Shown one piece after another: positions 39,144 to 47,493 of a DNA stretch of 64,000 nucleotides. Numbering within the stretch: position 1 is the first letter of the stretch; each line of letters begins with the position of its first letter. Position numbers and translations under genes: made by a program. The notes beneath the pieces were generated by a model. That model searched no databases. It saw nothing but the letters and a program-made list of their open reading frames with translations, and was not told where the DNA came from. Source of the DNA: Lysobacter sp. BMK333-48F3 (lineage in GTDB: Bacteria > Pseudomonadota > Gammaproteobacteria > Xanthomonadales > Xanthomonadaceae); assembly GCF_019733395.1 (NCBI RefSeq), contig NZ_JAIHOO010000001.1, positions 2,055,001-2,119,000 of the forward strand, written 5' to 3'.

Positions 39144-40286
39144 ATGATCGACCGCAGAGGATTCCTGCTCGCCGCCGCGGGCTGGCTGGCCGCGGCCTGC
39201 GCAGGCCGCGCCCGCGCCGATGCCGGCGCACTGCCGGCTTGGGCGCCGCCGTCGTGGGCGCCCTACCCGCAGGCGATGGCGATCGACGGCTGCTGCTTCC
39301 TCGGCAACGAGGACGGCGAAGCCGACGCGCCGCTGGCGCCGGCGGCGATCGCCGATGCGCGCGCCAGCGGCTTGCGCGCGCTGCAGGTCACGGTCGGGCC
39401 GGTGGCGCGCTACGAGAACGCCTACGAGTCGACGGTGCGCGACCTGGCCTACTGGGAGCGCGAGTTCGTTCGCCACCCCGACCTGTTCCTGCCGGTACGC
39501 GGCGCCGCCGACCTGGAACGCGCGCACCGCGAGCGCAAGCTCGGCATCGTGTTCCATTTCCAGGACAGCGCGCCGATCGGCGAAAAGCTGGAACGGGTCG
39601 ACGACTTCCAGCGCCTGGGCGTGCGCACGGTGCAGCTGACCTACAACCTGCGCAATCTCGCCGGCGACGGCTGCATGGAGCCCGGCGACGCCGGGCTGAG
39701 CCGGTTCGGCCAGCGCCTGATCGAGCGCCTCAACGAGCGCCGCCTGCTGCTGGACCTGGCCCACAGCGGGCGCCGCACCGCGCTGGAGGCGATCGCCGCT
39801 TCGAAGGCGCCGGTGCTGATCAGCCACACCGGCTGCGCCGCCCTGGTCGACCGGCCGCGCAACAAGACCGACGCCGAGCTGCGTGCGGTGGCCGAAGGCG
39901 GCGGCGTGGTCGGGATCTACCTGATGCCGTTCCTGCGCGAGAGCGGGCAGGCGACCGCGGCCGACGTGATCGCGCACCTGGAGCACGCCTTGCGCGTCTG
40001 CGGCGAGGACCACGTCGGCATCGGCACCGACAATGCGCTGTCGCCGGTGCGCTTGACCGAGGCCTACAAGCGCATGCACCGCGACACGGTGCGCGAGCGC
40101 CAGCGGCTGGGCGTATCGGCGCCGGGCGAGCACGAGGACGTGTACCTGTTCGTGCCCGAGCTCAACCACGCCCGCCGCTTCGAGCGCATCGCCGCGATGC
40201 TGGCGCAGCGGGGCCATTCCGACGCGCGCATCGGCAAGCTGCTGGGCGGCAATTTCGCCCGGGTGATGAGCGAGGTGTGGGGCTAA
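39144..40286 (+). CDS. M19-fold dipeptidase-like protein lacking metal ligands
   Basis: 380 aa. A twin-arginine-like signal (DRRGFLLAAAGWLAAACA) and agggagga before the ATG fix the start. The renal dipeptidase fold is clear: LLLDLAHSGRRTALEAIAAS, VLISHTGCAA, HVGIGTDN. However, the first metal site, normally DGHND, is IDGCCFLGNED (about residue 48), and the bridging Glu region reads VFHFQDS. So the zinc ligands of the first half are missing while the His of the second half remain. It may be a non-peptidase member. Next to S9 peptidase, opposite strand. Confidence 0.8.
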   Translation: MIDRRGFLLAAAGWLAAACAGRARADAGALPAWAPPSWAPYPQAMAIDGCCFLGNEDGEADAPLAPAAIADARASGLRALQVTVGPVARYENAYESTVRDLAYWEREFVRHPDLFLPVRGAADLERAHRERKLGIVFHFQDSAPIGEKLERVDDFQRLGVRTVQLTYNLRNLAGDGCMEPGDAGLSRFGQRLIERLNERRLLLDLAHSGRRTALEAIAASKAPVLISHTGCAALVDRPRNKTDAELRAVAEGGGVVGIYLMPFLRESGQATAADVIAHLEHALRVCGEDHVGIGTDNALSPVRLTEAYKRMHRDTVRERQRLGVSAPGEHEDVYLFVPELNHARRFERIAAMLAQRGHSDARIGKLLGGNFARVMSEVWG

Positions 40287-40293
40287 TGCTCCT

Positions 40294-40529
40294 GTAGGAG
40301 CGGCGTAAGCCGCGACAACCGAAGCGGTGAACGCAAGCGTCCTTGCCAAAACCCGCGTATCGCAGGGGTAGGAGCGACGCAAGTCGCGACCAACCGAAGC
40401 GGTGTACGCAAGCGTCCGCGCCGAAGCCCGGATAGCCGGTATAAGCGGTAAGGGCGATCCGAATGCCCGGGCTTCGGCGCGGACGCTTTCGATCATCGCT
40501 GCGGTGGTCGCGGCTTACGCCGCTCCTAC
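40294..40529. repeat. REP cluster between M19-like gene and dnaG
   Basis: REP copies 40294-40317 (forward), 40368-40391 (forward, gcgacgcaagtcgcgac variant) and 40506-40529 (reverse). No gene in this stretch. Confidence 0.85.
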
Positions 40530-40544
40530 AGGAAGCGGCGTGGC

Positions 40545-42284
40545 TCAGGCCTTGGCCGTGGGCCGGGCCAGGCGGGCCTGCAGCAGCGACAGCAGTTCGC
40601 GCTTCTCGTCTTCGTTGAGGCCGGACTCGCGCTGCTGGGTCTGCAGCTCGGCCAGGCGCTGCTCGACGGTCTGCTTGTCGAGCTGGCCGATCGCGTCCAG
40701 GAATTCGCGCTGCAGGGTGTCGTCGCTGCCGGGCAGGGTCTGGCTGGCCAGTTTCTGCAGCGCCGCAGCCTGCTCGTGCTCGGCGAAATGCTCGAGCAGG
40801 GCGCCGGTGCTGATCTCCGGCCGCTGCTGGACCAGGTCGACGATCGCGGTCAGCAGTTCGATCCCCGGCTGACGCAACTGGGCGAAGCGGTACGGCGGCG
40901 CCAGCGCCGCGGCCAGCGAGGGCTTCTGCAGCACGATCGCGATCGCGCTGCGCACCAGCGAGCGCTTCGGCGTCGGCGCGGCGCGGCCGCCGCCGTGCGC
41001 GCGCTGCGCCGGCTCCGGTGCGGCGGCGCGCGCGCCGACCCCGGTCAGCTCGGTCAGGCGCTGCTTCATCAGGTCGCCGAAGGCGCCGTCGGGAATCTGC
41101 GCTAGCAAGGGCTTGGCGCGCTCGGCGAGGCGGCCCTTGCCTTCCAGGGTGTTGAGATTGACGTCGGCGGCGAGGCTGTCGAACAGGAACTGCGACAGCG
41201 GCATCGCCTCGCGCAGGCGATGGTCGAAACCGTCGGCGCCCTCCTGGCGCACCAGGCTGTCCGGGTCCTCGCCGTCGGGCAGGAACAGGAAGAAGGCCTG
41301 GCGGCCGTCCTTCATCCGCGGCAATACCGACTCCACCGCCTTCCACGCCGCGCCGCGCCCGGCGCGGTCGCCGTCGAAGCAGAAGTACACGTCGGCGGCG
41401 TTGCGGAACAGCAGTTCGGCGTGGTCGGGCGTGGTCGCGGTGCCCAGCGTCGCCACCGCGGTGTCGACGCCGTGCTGGAACAGCGCGATCACGTCCATAT
41501 AGCCTTCGACCACGATCAGGCGCGGGATCTTGTTGTGCGCCTGGCGCACCTGCCACAGCCCGTACAACTCGCGGCCCTTGTGGAACAGCGGGGTTTCCGG
41601 CGAGTTGAGGTACTTGGGCCCGTCCTCCTTGTCCAGCACGCGGCCGCCGAACGCGATCACCCGGCCGCGGCGGTCGTGGATCGGGAACATGACCCGGTCG
41701 CGGAACTTGTCGTAGACCCGGCCGCTTTCGTTCTTGGAGAACAGGCCGGCGCGTTCGAGCAGCTTCATACGCCGCTCGTCGGTGCCGAGCGCGTCGCGCA
41801 GGCCGTTGAAGCCGTCCGGCGCATAGCCGATGCCGAAGCGTTCGCGGATGTCGATGCTGACCCCGCGCGCGTCGAGATAGCCCTGGGCCTTGCCGCTGCC
41901 CGCGTACTGGCGCAGGAAGAAGCGCTGCGCCGCCTCGACCGCGGTGTACAGGTCCTGGGTATCGGAATCCTGGTTGCGCGAGCGGGTATCGCGCGGCACT
42001 TCCACGCCGATCCGCTTGGCCAGTTCGTCGACCGCGTCGAGGAACTCGAGCCGGTCGTAGTTCATCAGGAAGCTGATCGCGGTGCCGTGCGCGCCGCAGC
42101 CGAAGCAGTGGTAGAACTGCTTGGTCGGCGAGACCCAGAACGAGGGCGAGCGCTCGTCGTGGAACGGACAGCGCGCCGAGTACTCCTTGCCCTGCCGTTT
42201 CAGCGGCACGCGCGAGCCGACCACCTCGACGATGTCGGTGCGGGCGAGGAGGTCGTCGATGAAGCCGTCGGGAATGCGCGCCAT
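40545..42284 (-). CDS. dnaG: DNA primase
   Basis: 579 aa. The N-terminal zinc finger (CPFHDERSPSF, FYHCFGCGAHG) binds DNA; the central RNA polymerase/Toprim core has VVEGYMDVIALFQHG and FCFDGDRAG; the C-terminal helical part contacts DnaB. It synthesises RNA primers at the replication fork. The start at 42284 is set by the conserved MARIPDGFIDDLLART. It is in the rpsU-yqeY-dnaG macromolecular-synthesis locus, but rpoD, which normally follows dnaG, is not next to it; an M19-like gene is. Downstream is a REP cluster. Confidence 0.97.
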   Translation of the reverse strand: MARIPDGFIDDLLARTDIVEVVGSRVPLKRQGKEYSARCPFHDERSPSFWVSPTKQFYHCFGCGAHGTAISFLMNYDRLEFLDAVDELAKRIGVEVPRDTRSRNQDSDTQDLYTAVEAAQRFFLRQYAGSGKAQGYLDARGVSIDIRERFGIGYAPDGFNGLRDALGTDERRMKLLERAGLFSKNESGRVYDKFRDRVMFPIHDRRGRVIAFGGRVLDKEDGPKYLNSPETPLFHKGRELYGLWQVRQAHNKIPRLIVVEGYMDVIALFQHGVDTAVATLGTATTPDHAELLFRNAADVYFCFDGDRAGRGAAWKAVESVLPRMKDGRQAFFLFLPDGEDPDSLVRQEGADGFDHRLREAMPLSQFLFDSLAADVNLNTLEGKGRLAERAKPLLAQIPDGAFGDLMKQRLTELTGVGARAAAPEPAQRAHGGGRAAPTPKRSLVRSAIAIVLQKPSLAAALAPPYRFAQLRQPGIELLTAIVDLVQQRPEISTGALLEHFAEHEQAAALQKLASQTLPGSDDTLQREFLDAIGQLDKQTVEQRLAELQTQQRESGLNEDEKRELLSLLQARLARPTAKA

Positions 42285-42385
42285 GCCGGGGCGCCCGGGC
42301 CTCGGGCGCGATCGCTGCTTGATGGATCGGCGCCTAGGATGCCATGCGCGGCGTCGGCGGGGCGTGGTCGGGTGCGGCCGCTGGC

Positions 42386-43207
42386 TCAGGCCGGCGCCGC
42401 CGCGGTGCGCGCTTCGCTCAGGCGCCGGCGCAGCCGCGCGCGTTCCTCCAGCGTCGCGGTGATCAGCGCGCCGAGCAGGAACACCACCGCGCAGTAGTAC
42501 ATCCACACCAGCATCACCACCAGGCCGCCGGCCGGGCCGTAGGCGCTGCCGAGGCTGGCCTGGCCCAGGTACAGGCCGATCGCGCTGCGGCCGAGCATGA
42601 ACATCGCCGCGGTCAGCGCGCCGCCGACCAGGGCCCGGCGGCGGCCGACCGGCCGGTCCGGCAGCCAGCGGTACATGGCGGCGAAGACCAGGGCATAGAG
42701 CAGGAACGAGACGATGCCGGCGAACAGCGGCAACAGCTCGGGCAGGTAGGCGATCAGCAGCTGCAGCGCCGCCTGCACCGCCATCGACACCACCAGCAGG
42801 AAGCCGACGCTGATCGCCATGCCGAACGAGAGCAGGCGCTTGCGCAGCCAGGCCAGCGCCCCGCCCAGGCGCTGGGCGTCGCTGCGGAACACCCGGTTCA
42901 AGGCGGTCTGCAGCTGGCCGAACACCGCCGAGGCGCCGACCAGCAGGGCCAGCAGCCCGAATCCGGCCGCCATCGAGCCGGTGTCGGGCCGATGCTCGGC
43001 GTTGGCGACGATCAGCCGCGCGGTACCCTCGACCTCGCTGCCGACCAGCAGGCCGATCTGGCGGAAGAATTCCTCCTGCGCCGACGGGTACAGCGCGGTG
43101 GTCAGCCACAGCAGCAACAGCACCAGCGGCGCCAGCGAGAGCAGGGTGTAGAACGACAGCGCCGCGGCCAGGGCCAGCAGGTCGTACTCGAAGAAGCGTT
43201 CCAGCAA
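42386..43207 (-). CDS. yihY: YihY/BrkB family membrane protein, 5' end missing
   Basis: 273 aa as read from a TTG codon. Six membrane segments match the YihY/BrkB family (LALAAALSFYTLLSLAPLVL, then VGASAVFGQLQTALNRVF, LVGGALTAAMFMLGRSAIGL). The frame continues upstream as ALQARLERSAPGQLLERFF to the centre of a perfect inverted repeat (43239-43243), where native sequence stops. The true N-terminus is therefore lost or hidden by the foldback. Function of the family is unknown. It lies just upstream of dnaG on the same strand. Confidence 0.75.
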   Translation of the reverse strand: MLERFFEYDLLALAAALSFYTLLSLAPLVLLLLWLTTALYPSAQEEFFRQIGLLVGSEVEGTARLIVANAEHRPDTGSMAAGFGLLALLVGASAVFGQLQTALNRVFRSDAQRLGGALAWLRKRLLSFGMAISVGFLLVVSMAVQAALQLLIAYLPELLPLFAGIVSFLLYALVFAAMYRWLPDRPVGRRRALVGGALTAAMFMLGRSAIGLYLGQASLGSAYGPAGGLVVMLVWMYYCAVVFLLGALITATLEERARLRRRLSEARTAAAPA

Positions 43208-43818
43208 CTGCCCCGGCGCGCTGCGCTCCAGCCGCGCCTGCAGGGCGCGGCTGGAGCGCAGCGCGCCGGGGCAGTTGCTGGAACGCTTCTTCGAGTACGA
43301 CCTGCTGGCCCTGGCCGCGGCGCTGTCGTTCTACACCCTGCTCTCGCTGGCGCCGCTGGTGCTGTTGCTGCTGTGGCTGACCACCGCGCTGTACCCGTCG
43401 GCGCAGGAGGAATTCTTCCGCCAGATCGGCCTGCTGGTCGGCGCCTCGGCGGTGTTCGGCCAGCTGCAGACCGCCTTGAACCGGGTGTTCCGCAGCGACG
43501 CCCAGCGCCTGGGCGGGGCGCTGGCCTGGCTGCGCAAGCGCCTGCTCTCGTTCGGCATGGCGATCAGCGTCGGCTTCCTGCTGGTGGTGTCGATGGCGGT
43601 GCAGGCGGCGCTGCAGCTGCTGATCGCCTACCTGCCCGAGCTGTTGCCGCTGTTCGCCGGCATCGTCTCGTTCCTGCTCTATGCCCTGGTCTTCGCCGCC
43701 ATGTACCGCTGGCTGCCGGACCGGCCGGTCGGCCGCCGCCGGGCCCTGGTCGGCGGCGCGCTGACCGCGGCGATGTTCATGCTCGGCCGCAGCGCGATCG
43801 GCCTGTACCTGGGCCAGG
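42559..43818. repeat. inverted duplication 1 (yihY foldback)
   Basis: Left arm 42559-43238 (680 bp) and right arm 43244-43818 (575 bp) are reverse complements with a 5-nt centre. The only large difference is a 105-bp (35-residue) deletion in the right arm, between two copies of a ctggtcggc-like short repeat. Confidence 0.9.
43244..43818 (+). pseudogene. truncated inverted copy of yihY
   Basis: Reads the same protein as the minus-strand copy from LERSAPGQLLERFFEYD to AIGLYLGQ. It lacks 35 residues (SEVEGTARLIVANAEHRPDT onward, ending LLVG) and everything after GLYLGQ, where the second palindrome begins. The reading frame runs on into unrelated sequence to 43916. Not expected to give a working protein. 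Confidence 0.85.
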
Positions 43819-43912
43819 TCCTCGCGCGCGGCCGCAGGACCCGGACGCCGCCCACGGCGGCGTCCTTCACCGGCCCCGGCGATCGTCGGAGCCGCACACC
43901 AGGAGGTGTTCC

Positions 43913-44176
43913 ATGAAACCACGCCATCGCGCCCGCCCCGACTGCTTTCGAGACCGCGCCCGCGCTTGAGCCCACCCGCAAGCGCCGCCAGGGCTATCCC
44001 TCGGAAACCCAGGTCCGCCGCGGCCGTCGCTTCGTCCACGGCGACAAGGAACTGGTCGAGAAACTGGGCCGCAACGATCCCTGCCCCTGCGGTTCGGCCC
44101 GGAGGTTCAAGAGAATTGTTGCCTGCACGGCGGCCGCCACGACGGCGCCGGCCGTCACGACTACTTCCGCGATTGA
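43913..44176 (+). pseudogene. SEC-C motif protein gene, frameshifted (left arm)
   Basis: The middle frame reads [20 protein letters not shown], then [16 protein letters not shown], the SEC-C zinc motif. The ATG before it is in another frame (about 2 nt missing near atgaaacc). Two extra nt (aagagaatt) after the motif shift the frame again; the restored end is [20 protein letters not shown]. Net length 264 nt would be an intact 87-residue gene. Identical lesions occur in the right arm. Confidence 0.75.
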
Positions 44177-44452
44177 AGCAGCCGCGATCGAGGCCGCCGC
44201 GACTGAGGCCGCCGCAGCGACCGCGACCGAAGTCCGCCTGGGCCCGCGCCTGAACGCCGCGGCCACGCCCGGCTAACCCCGGCCCGGCATACTGGGGGCG
44301 ACGCCGCACGCGTCGCCCCCAGTATGCCGGGCCGGGGTTAGCCGGGCGTGGCCGCGGCGTTCAGGCGCGGGCCCAGGCGGACTTCGGTCGCGGTCGCTGC
44401 GGCGGCCTCAGTCGCGGCGGCCTCGATCGCGGCTGCTTCAATCACGGCTGCT

Positions 44453-44716
44453 TCAATCGCGGAAGTAGTCGTGACGGCCGGCGCCGTCGTGGCGGCCGCC
44501 GTGCAGGCAACAATTCTCTTGAACCTCCGGGCCGAACCGCAGGGGCAGGGATCGTTGCGGCCCAGTTTCTCGACCAGTTCCTTGTCGCCGTGGACGAAGC
44601 GACGGCCGCGGCGGACCTGGGTTTCCGAGGGATAGCCCTGGCGGCGCTTGCGGGTGGGCTCAAGCGCGGGCGCGGTCTCGAAAGCAGTCGGGGCGGGCGC
44701 GATGGCGTGGTTTCAT
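44453..44716 (-). pseudogene. SEC-C motif protein gene, frameshifted (right arm)
   Basis: Mirror copy of 43913-44176 with the same two frameshifts. It is in the orientation and position expected of the original gene (same strand as yqeY, 127 nt downstream of it). The preceding aggaggtgttcc would be a good ribosome binding site. If the frameshifts are sequencing errors, this would be a functional small zinc-binding protein. Confidence 0.75.
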
Positions 44717-44843
44717 GGAACACCTCCTGGTGTGCGGCTCCGACGATCGCCGGGGCCGGTGAAGGACGCCGCCGTGGGCGGCGTCCGGGTCCTGCGGCCG
44801 CGCGAGATGCGCGCGCGGCGGGTGTGGCTGCGACGGTGGCCGC

Positions 44844-45290
44844 TCAGCCGGCCAGGCGCTGCTTGGTCAGGGCCGAGACCTGGCCCATGTCGGCCTTGCC
44901 GGCCAGCTTGGCCTTGAGCGGGCCCATCAGCTTGCCCAGGTCGGCCAGGCCGGTCGCACCGACTTCGGCGATGACCGCCTCGACCACCGCGAGGATCTCG
45001 GCCTCGCCGAGCTTGGCCGGCAGGTAGCGCTCGATCACCACGATCTCGTCGCGCTCGACCTGGGCCAGGTCCTCGCGCGCGGCCGCCTGATACTGGGTGA
45101 CCGAGTCGCGGCGCTGCTTGACCATCTTGTCGAGCACCGCGATCACCGCGGTGTCGTCCAGCTCGATGCGCTCGTCGACTTCCTTCTGCTTGAGCGCGGC
45201 GTTGATCAGGCGGATCACGCCCAGGGACTGCTTGTCGCCGCTCTTCATCGCGGCCTTCATGTCTTCGGTGAGGCGTTGTTTGAGGCTCAT
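44844..45290 (-). CDS. GatB/YqeY domain protein
   Basis: 148 aa. The YqeY pattern is complete: SLKQRLTEDMKAAMKSGDKQ, LGVIRLINAALKQKEVDER, IERYLPAKLGEAEI, LGKLMGPLKAKLAGKADMGQ. It resembles the tail domain of GatB and is thought to bind tRNA or aid amidotransfer. It lies in the rpsU-yqeY-dnaG locus. Upstream of its ATG there is no Shine-Dalgarno; the coding strand reads attcccgaccccatccc, part of a heptad array. Confidence 0.95.
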   Translation of the reverse strand: MSLKQRLTEDMKAAMKSGDKQSLGVIRLINAALKQKEVDERIELDDTAVIAVLDKMVKQRRDSVTQYQAAAREDLAQVERDEIVVIERYLPAKLGEAEILAVVEAVIAEVGATGLADLGKLMGPLKAKLAGKADMGQVSALTKQRLAG

Positions 45291-45364
45291 GGGATGGGGT
45301 CGGGAATGGGGAATGGGGAATGGGGAATGGGGAATGGGGAATCGGGAATCGGGAATCGGGAATC
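45291..45364. repeat. GGGAAT heptad array before yqeY
   Basis: About nine G-runs (gggatggggtcgggaatggg, repeated ggggaat, ending atcgggaatcggg). It touches the yqeY start codon and is the longest array in the window. Confidence 0.88.
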
Positions 45365-45396
45365 AGGAATGGTTAGGAGCGGGGCGGTCTGCTTTG

Positions 45397-45428
45397 CCGA
45401 TTCCCTATTCCCCATTCCCGATTCCCGG
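45397..45428. repeat. GGGAAT heptad array, inverted partner
   Basis: ccgattccctattccccatt and following cccgattcccgg. It is the inverted partner of 45291-45364, about 30 nt away. Confidence 0.85.
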
Positions 45429-45449
45429 CCATCAGGCCACCGGAAACGC

Positions 45450-45486
45450 AAAAAGCCGGCTGCGCCCGAGGCGCAGCCGGCTTCTT
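45450..45486 (-). terminator. rpsU terminator
   Basis: On the minus strand: gccggctgcgcc, loop tcgg, gcgcagccggc, then ttttt. About 50 nt after the rpsU stop and before the heptad pair, so the S21 message likely ends here. Confidence 0.88.
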
Positions 45487-45537
45487 GCTCGTTGCGCGCG
45501 CGGATCGGCCTGGGGCCGAACGGCGCGAAACGGGCGA

Positions 45538-45753
45538 TCAGTACAGGCGCTGACGCTTGGTGACGTCGCGCGAAGCGCGGCGGGCCTGGCGCTTCACCGC
45601 AGCAGCGGCCTTGCGCTTGCGTTCCTGCGTCGGCTTTTCGTAGAACTCGCGCTTGCGGGTCTCGGCCAGGACGCCGGCCTTCTCGCAGGTGCGCTTGAAG
45701 CGGCGCAGGGCAAATTCGAAAGGCTCGTTTTCGCGGACTTTGACGCTGGGCAT
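45538..45753 (-). CDS. rpsU: 30S ribosomal protein S21
   Basis: 71 aa, the full length of bS21. [58 protein letters not shown] are the conserved blocks. It helps mRNA selection on the 30S subunit. It is divergent from tsaD and first in the rpsU-yqeY-dnaG order, with its own terminator. Confidence 0.98.
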   Translation of the reverse strand: MPSVKVRENEPFEFALRRFKRTCEKAGVLAETRKREFYEKPTQERKRKAAAAVKRQARRASRDVTKRQRLY

Positions 45754-45801
45754 ACGTTATCTCGTTAGGGAACCGGCCCGGGCAGACCGGGAGAGCCGCG
45801 C

Positions 45802-45831
45802 ATTATAGCGATGCTCGGACGGAAGGTGCAA
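45802..45831 (-). promoter_or_regulatory. candidate promoter of rpsU
   Basis: Minus strand: -10 TATAAT (45802-45807), exact consensus. -35 TTGCAC (45826-45831) is weak, with an 18-nt spacer. The transcript would start about 40 nt before the rpsU ATG. The -10 is convincing; the -35 is tentative. Confidence 0.6.
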
Positions 45832-45889
45832 CATACACCCCCATGAACGCGACATTCTCCCAGAAAACCGTGGCCGGTGGGGCGGTCCG

Positions 45890-46912
45890 ATGAAGGTCCT
45901 CGGCATCGAGACCAGCTGCGACGAGACCGGCGTCGCCGTCTACGACACCCAGGCCGGGCTGCGCGCCCACGCCCTCTACAGCCAGATCGCCCTGCACGCC
46001 GAGTACGGCGGGGTGGTGCCGGAGCTGGCCAGCCGCGACCACGTGCGCAAGCTGCTGCCGCTGATCCGCCAGACCCTGGCCGAGTCGGACCTGCGCCCGG
46101 AAGACCTGGACGGGGTGGCCTACACCGCCGGCCCGGGCCTGGTCGGGGCCCTGCTGGTCGGGGCCGGGGTCGCCCGCGCCCTGGCCTGGGCGCTGGAGGT
46201 GCCGGCGGTCGCCGTCCACCACATGGAGGGCCACCTGCTGGCGCCGCTGATGGAGGACGACCCGCTGGGCCGGCCGCAGCCGCCGTTCGTGGCCCTGCTG
46301 GTGTCCGGCGGCCACACCCAACTGGTCGCGGTCGACGCCATCGGCCGCTACCGCCTGCTCGGTGAGACCCTGGACGACGCCGCCGGCGAGGCCTTCGACA
46401 AGACCGCCAAGCTGATGGGCCTGCCTTACCCGGGCGGGCCGCAGTTGGCGGCGCAGGCCGAACTCGGCGTACCGGGGCGGTTCAAGTTCGCCCGGCCGAT
46501 GACCGACCGGCCCGGCCTGGACTTCAGCTTCAGCGGGCTCAAGACCCAGGTCCTGCTGGCCTGGCAGAACAGCGACCGCAGCGACCAGACCCGCGCCGAC
46601 ATCGCCCGCGGCTTCGAGGATGCGGTGGTCGACACCCTGGCGATCAAGTGCCAGCGCGCCCTCGACGCGGCCGGCTGCGACACCCTGGTGGTCGCCGGCG
46701 GCGTCGGCGCCAACCGCCGCCTGCGCGCGCAGCTGGCGGCGATGGCGGAAAAACGCGGCGGCCGGGTCTGCTTCCCGCGTCCGGCGTTCTGCACCGACAA
46801 CGGCGCGATGATCGCCTACGCCGGCGCCCTGCGCCTGCAAGCCGGCCAGCACGAAGACGCCGCGGTCAAGGTGACGCCGCGCTGGGACATGGCGTTGTTG
46901 CAGGCGGTGTGA
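45890..46912 (+). CDS. tsaD: tRNA N6-threonylcarbamoyltransferase subunit TsaD
   Basis: 340 aa, the usual length. It makes t6A37 in ANN-decoding tRNAs with TsaB/C/E. The Kae1/TsaD signatures are present: [16 protein letters not shown], metal-binding [21 protein letters not shown] and TDNGAMIAY. It is divergent from rpsU, the conserved xanthomonad arrangement. The start at 45890 begins with [11 protein letters not shown], as expected. Confidence 0.98.
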   Translation: MKVLGIETSCDETGVAVYDTQAGLRAHALYSQIALHAEYGGVVPELASRDHVRKLLPLIRQTLAESDLRPEDLDGVAYTAGPGLVGALLVGAGVARALAWALEVPAVAVHHMEGHLLAPLMEDDPLGRPQPPFVALLVSGGHTQLVAVDAIGRYRLLGETLDDAAGEAFDKTAKLMGLPYPGGPQLAAQAELGVPGRFKFARPMTDRPGLDFSFSGLKTQVLLAWQNSDRSDQTRADIARGFEDAVVDTLAIKCQRALDAAGCDTLVVAGGVGANRRLRAQLAAMAEKRGGRVCFPRPAFCTDNGAMIAYAGALRLQAGQHEDAAVKVTPRWDMALLQAV

Positions 46913-46914
46913 GG

Positions 46915-46944
46915 CGGGAATGGTGAGTCGGGAATCGGGAATCG
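46915..46944. repeat. GGGAAT heptad array after tsaD
   Basis: gcgggaatggtgagtcggga and following atcgggaatcg. Forward member of the pair that precedes folB. Confidence 0.75.
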
Positions 46945-46984
46945 CAAAAGCGTTCCGATCCCGCCTACCATTCGCCGCGCTTTA

Positions 46985-47013
46985 CGATTCCCCATTCCCC
47001 ATTCCCCATTCCC
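46985..47013. repeat. GGGAAT heptad array before folB (inverted)
   Basis: cgattccccattccccattc and following cccattccc. It ends 7 nt before the folB start codon, on the folB coding strand as ATTCCCC. Confidence 0.85.
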
Positions 47014-47020
47014 GGCACTC

Positions 47021-47377
47021 ATGGACCACGTCTTCATCGAAGGCCTCGAACTCGAGGCCGTGATCGGCATCTACGACTGGGAGCGCAAGATCCGCCAGCC
47101 GCTGGTGTTCGACCTGGAAATGGCCTTCGACAACCGGGTGCCGGCGGCCAGCGACGCGATCGGCGACACCCTGGACTACAAGGCGATCAGCGACCGCATC
47201 GCCGACTATGTGGGCCAGTCGCAGTTCGGCCTGGTCGAGACCCTGGCCGAACGGGTCGCGGCGATCGTGATCGAGGAATTCGGCGTCAGCCGGGTTCGGC
47301 TCAAGCTGACCAAGCCCAGCGCGATCCGCGGCGCGCGCGGGGTCGGGGTGCGCATCGAGCGCTCGCGCGCGCCGTGA
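47021..47377 (+). CDS. folB: dihydroneopterin aldolase
   Basis: 118 aa. The FolB core is complete: DHVFIEGLELEAVIGIYDWE, LDYKAISDRIADYVG, FGLVETLAERVAAIVIEEF and KLTKPSAIRGARGVGV. It cleaves 7,8-dihydroneopterin in folate synthesis. There is no purine-rich ribosome binding site before the ATG; the coding strand reads attcccggcactc. It is directly after tsaD, a common gene order. Confidence 0.95.
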   Translation: MDHVFIEGLELEAVIGIYDWERKIRQPLVFDLEMAFDNRVPAASDAIGDTLDYKAISDRIADYVGQSQFGLVETLAERVAAIVIEEFGVSRVRLKLTKPSAIRGARGVGVRIERSRAP

Positions 47378-47493
47378 TCCGCGGGCGCCGAGCGCGACCG
47401 GCGAGGCGATCGTCCGCCGGCCCCGGCGCCGCCCCTCTTGCGCATCGTCGCGCCAGGTTCGACGATGCGGCGGGGAATTCGTAGGGAACGGCG

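Larger units (their letters stand above)
43825..44804. repeat. inverted duplication 2 (SEC-C foldback)
   Basis: Left arm 43825-44304 (480 bp) and right arm 44310-44804 (495 bp) are reverse complements with a 5-nt centre (cgcac). The right arm carries one extra 15-nt unit (atcacggctgcttca). The two foldbacks are separated by only 6 nt. Confidence 0.9.

Noticed and set aside
43275..43916. Second yihY gene on the + strand
   Set aside because: It is the inverted arm with a 35-residue deletion and no proper 3' end, so it is treated as a pseudogene copy.
42285..44309. Open frame upstream of dnaG that would fuse it to a long N-terminal extension
   Set aside because: It runs through the antisense of yihY and the palindromes; DnaG starts with MARIPDGFIDD at 42284.
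42559..44804. Mobile element or integron explaining the palindromes
   Set aside because: No transposase, integrase or target duplications are visible; the structure fits foldback or assembly error instead.
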